From positions 186,001 through 250,000 of the forward strand of contig NZ_JABFTV010000004.1 in NCBI RefSeq assembly GCF_021404405.1: a DNA stretch of 64,000 bases. Reading direction: 5' to 3'. The notes beneath the pieces are model-generated. The model saw only the letters and a program-made list of their open reading frames with translations, was not told where the DNA came from and did no database searches. Positions 63,309-64,000 of this stretch are shown piece by piece. The stretch's first letter is position 1. The number at the start of each line of letters is the position of its first letter. The DNA is from Billgrantia aerodenitrificans (GTDB lineage Bacteria > Pseudomonadota > Gammaproteobacteria > Pseudomonadales > Halomonadaceae). The position numbers and the translations under genes are program-made.

Positions 63309-64000
63309 ATGATAGAGGTTGCCGCAATTGGCGAGGCTTTACTCAATGTTTTGTCGCCATATACTCTATTTTTTCTTGTCCTTGGTGTATTCATAGGCAT
63401 CATTGCCGGAATACTGCCAGGCATCAATGGGGCTATCGGGATCAGCCTTATCCTGCCATTCACTTTTGGCATGCCCCCCGCAACGGCTCTTATCATGATG
63501 CTCGGGCTCTGGGGCGGGCAAAACTTTGGTGGCGGGGTGACGGCGGCGCTTGTGCATGCGCCGGGGGCAGCTTCGGGGGCGGCAACACTCTTCGACGGCT
63601 ATCCGATGGCACAGAAGGGGCAGGCCGGCAAGGCCTTGGGCATCATCTGTATTTCTTCCGCGTTCGGGTGGTTTCTCAGCACCATTTTGTTGGCGGTGAT
63701 CGCCCTGCCGCTAGCCGCTTTTGCCTTACGCTTCAGCGCCCCCGAGTATTTTGCAGTAGGCATCTTCGGCCTGAGTATGGTGGCCAGCATGGCGACAAAG
63801 AACATTTTCAAGGGGGCTATTGCTACCTTGATGGGGTTGTTGATCGTGACCATCGGCACCGATCCCTTCAGCGGCCTGCCGCGTTTCACCTTCGGTCGCT
63901 TCGAACTCATGGATGGCATCAATTTTCTGATTGTGATGATCGGGGTTTTCGCCATCGCGGAAGTGCTGGTGCAGGCACAGAAGCCCAATGTCCAGGCGAA
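63309..64000 (+). CDS. tctA: Tripartite tricarboxylate transporter large subunit TctA, 5' part
   Basis: Only the first 230 codons of a roughly 500-codon gene are in the window. The N-terminus reads MIEVAAIGEALLNVLSPYTL, then the family motif GIIAGILPGINGAIGISLIL, where many TctA proteins have PGLGG-like residues. GTPGA-type and other conserved segments (GGQNFGGGVTAALVHAPGAA) follow. It lies 68 bases after tctB and completes the tctCBA set. Confidence 0.88.
   Translation, partial: MIEVAAIGEALLNVLSPYTLFFLVLGVFIGIIAGILPGINGAIGISLILPFTFGMPPATALIMMLGLWGGQNFGGGVTAALVHAPGAASGAATLFDGYPMAQKGQAGKALGIICISSAFGWFLSTILLAVIALPLAAFALRFSAPEYFAVGIFGLSMVASMATKNIFKGAIATLMGLLIVTIGTDPFSGLPRFTFGRFELMDGINFLIVMIGVFAIAEVLVQAQKPNVQA

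Overview
The window is a continuous, gene-dense, high-GC gammaproteobacterial chromosome segment. Gene order and protein sequences point to a Halomonas-like member of the Halomonadaceae. Three conserved blocks support this: yrfG-hslR-hslO-pckA; HAD phosphatase/rppH/ptsP followed by lgt-thyA-folA (the pseudomonad/halomonad order); and an Rsd/AlgQ-type sigma regulator. I see no phage, insertion sequence, CRISPR array or plasmid functions.

Layout. Bases 1-3.5 kb: the yrfG 3' end, redox/heat chaperone genes hslR and hslO, then pckA with a strong terminator. 3.5-7.3 kb: a PepSY membrane protein with a His-rich DUF2946 protein, a Tat-exported MsrB, a LysR regulator and a DUF1127 protein. 7.4-12.9 kb: tex, gshA (TTG start), dsbB and an alpha/beta hydrolase. 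12.9-25.7 kb (minus strand): one long probable operon. It encodes a fused flavin monooxygenase/old-yellow-enzyme reductase, SDR, MarR, enoyl-CoA hydratase, acyl-CoA dehydrogenase, aryl-CoA ligase, a five-gene LIV-type ABC importer, a thioesterase and RidA. It matches the aerobic 2-aminobenzoyl-CoA (anthraniloyl-CoA) hybrid pathway known from Azoarcus evansii, and a striking palindromic operator lies before its first gene.

25.9-45.5 kb: rsd; an RND efflux pump and adaptor; mdh, bracketed by short extragenic palindromes; the rppH-ptsP-lgt-thyA-folA block with a kinase-less membrane response-regulator protein; a ProQ/FinO-domain protein with an N-terminal coiled coil; a porin; a TauE-type permease; and an Anr/FNR-type oxygen sensor preceded by a perfect FNR box. 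45.5-49.0 kb: a 1157-residue membrane protein with PAS, a canonical blue-light LOV domain, GGDEF and EAL.

49.1-57.0 kb: a LysR-controlled catabolic island with a citryl-CoA-lyase-like enzyme, a CaiB CoA-transferase, an intradiol dioxygenase, TRAP transporter DctPQM and a RutE-like nitroreductase. I cannot match this combination to a described pathway, and it is the best candidate for undescribed biology here. 57.0-64.0 kb: a zinc-ribbon protein, a CRP-like regulator, tRNA-Arg(CCU), a remnant of an RND adaptor gene, a YeiH-family permease, a VOC protein divergent from a class II aldolase, and a tripartite tricarboxylate transporter (tctC-tctB-tctA, the last cut by the window end). A shared AT-rich motif precedes the aldolase and tctC.

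Themes: uptake and CoA-dependent degradation of aromatic or organic acids; thiol/methionine redox protection (HslO, MsrB, GshA, DsbB); and oxygen, light and cyclic-di-GMP signalling. All assignments were made by reading the sequence; no database search was run.
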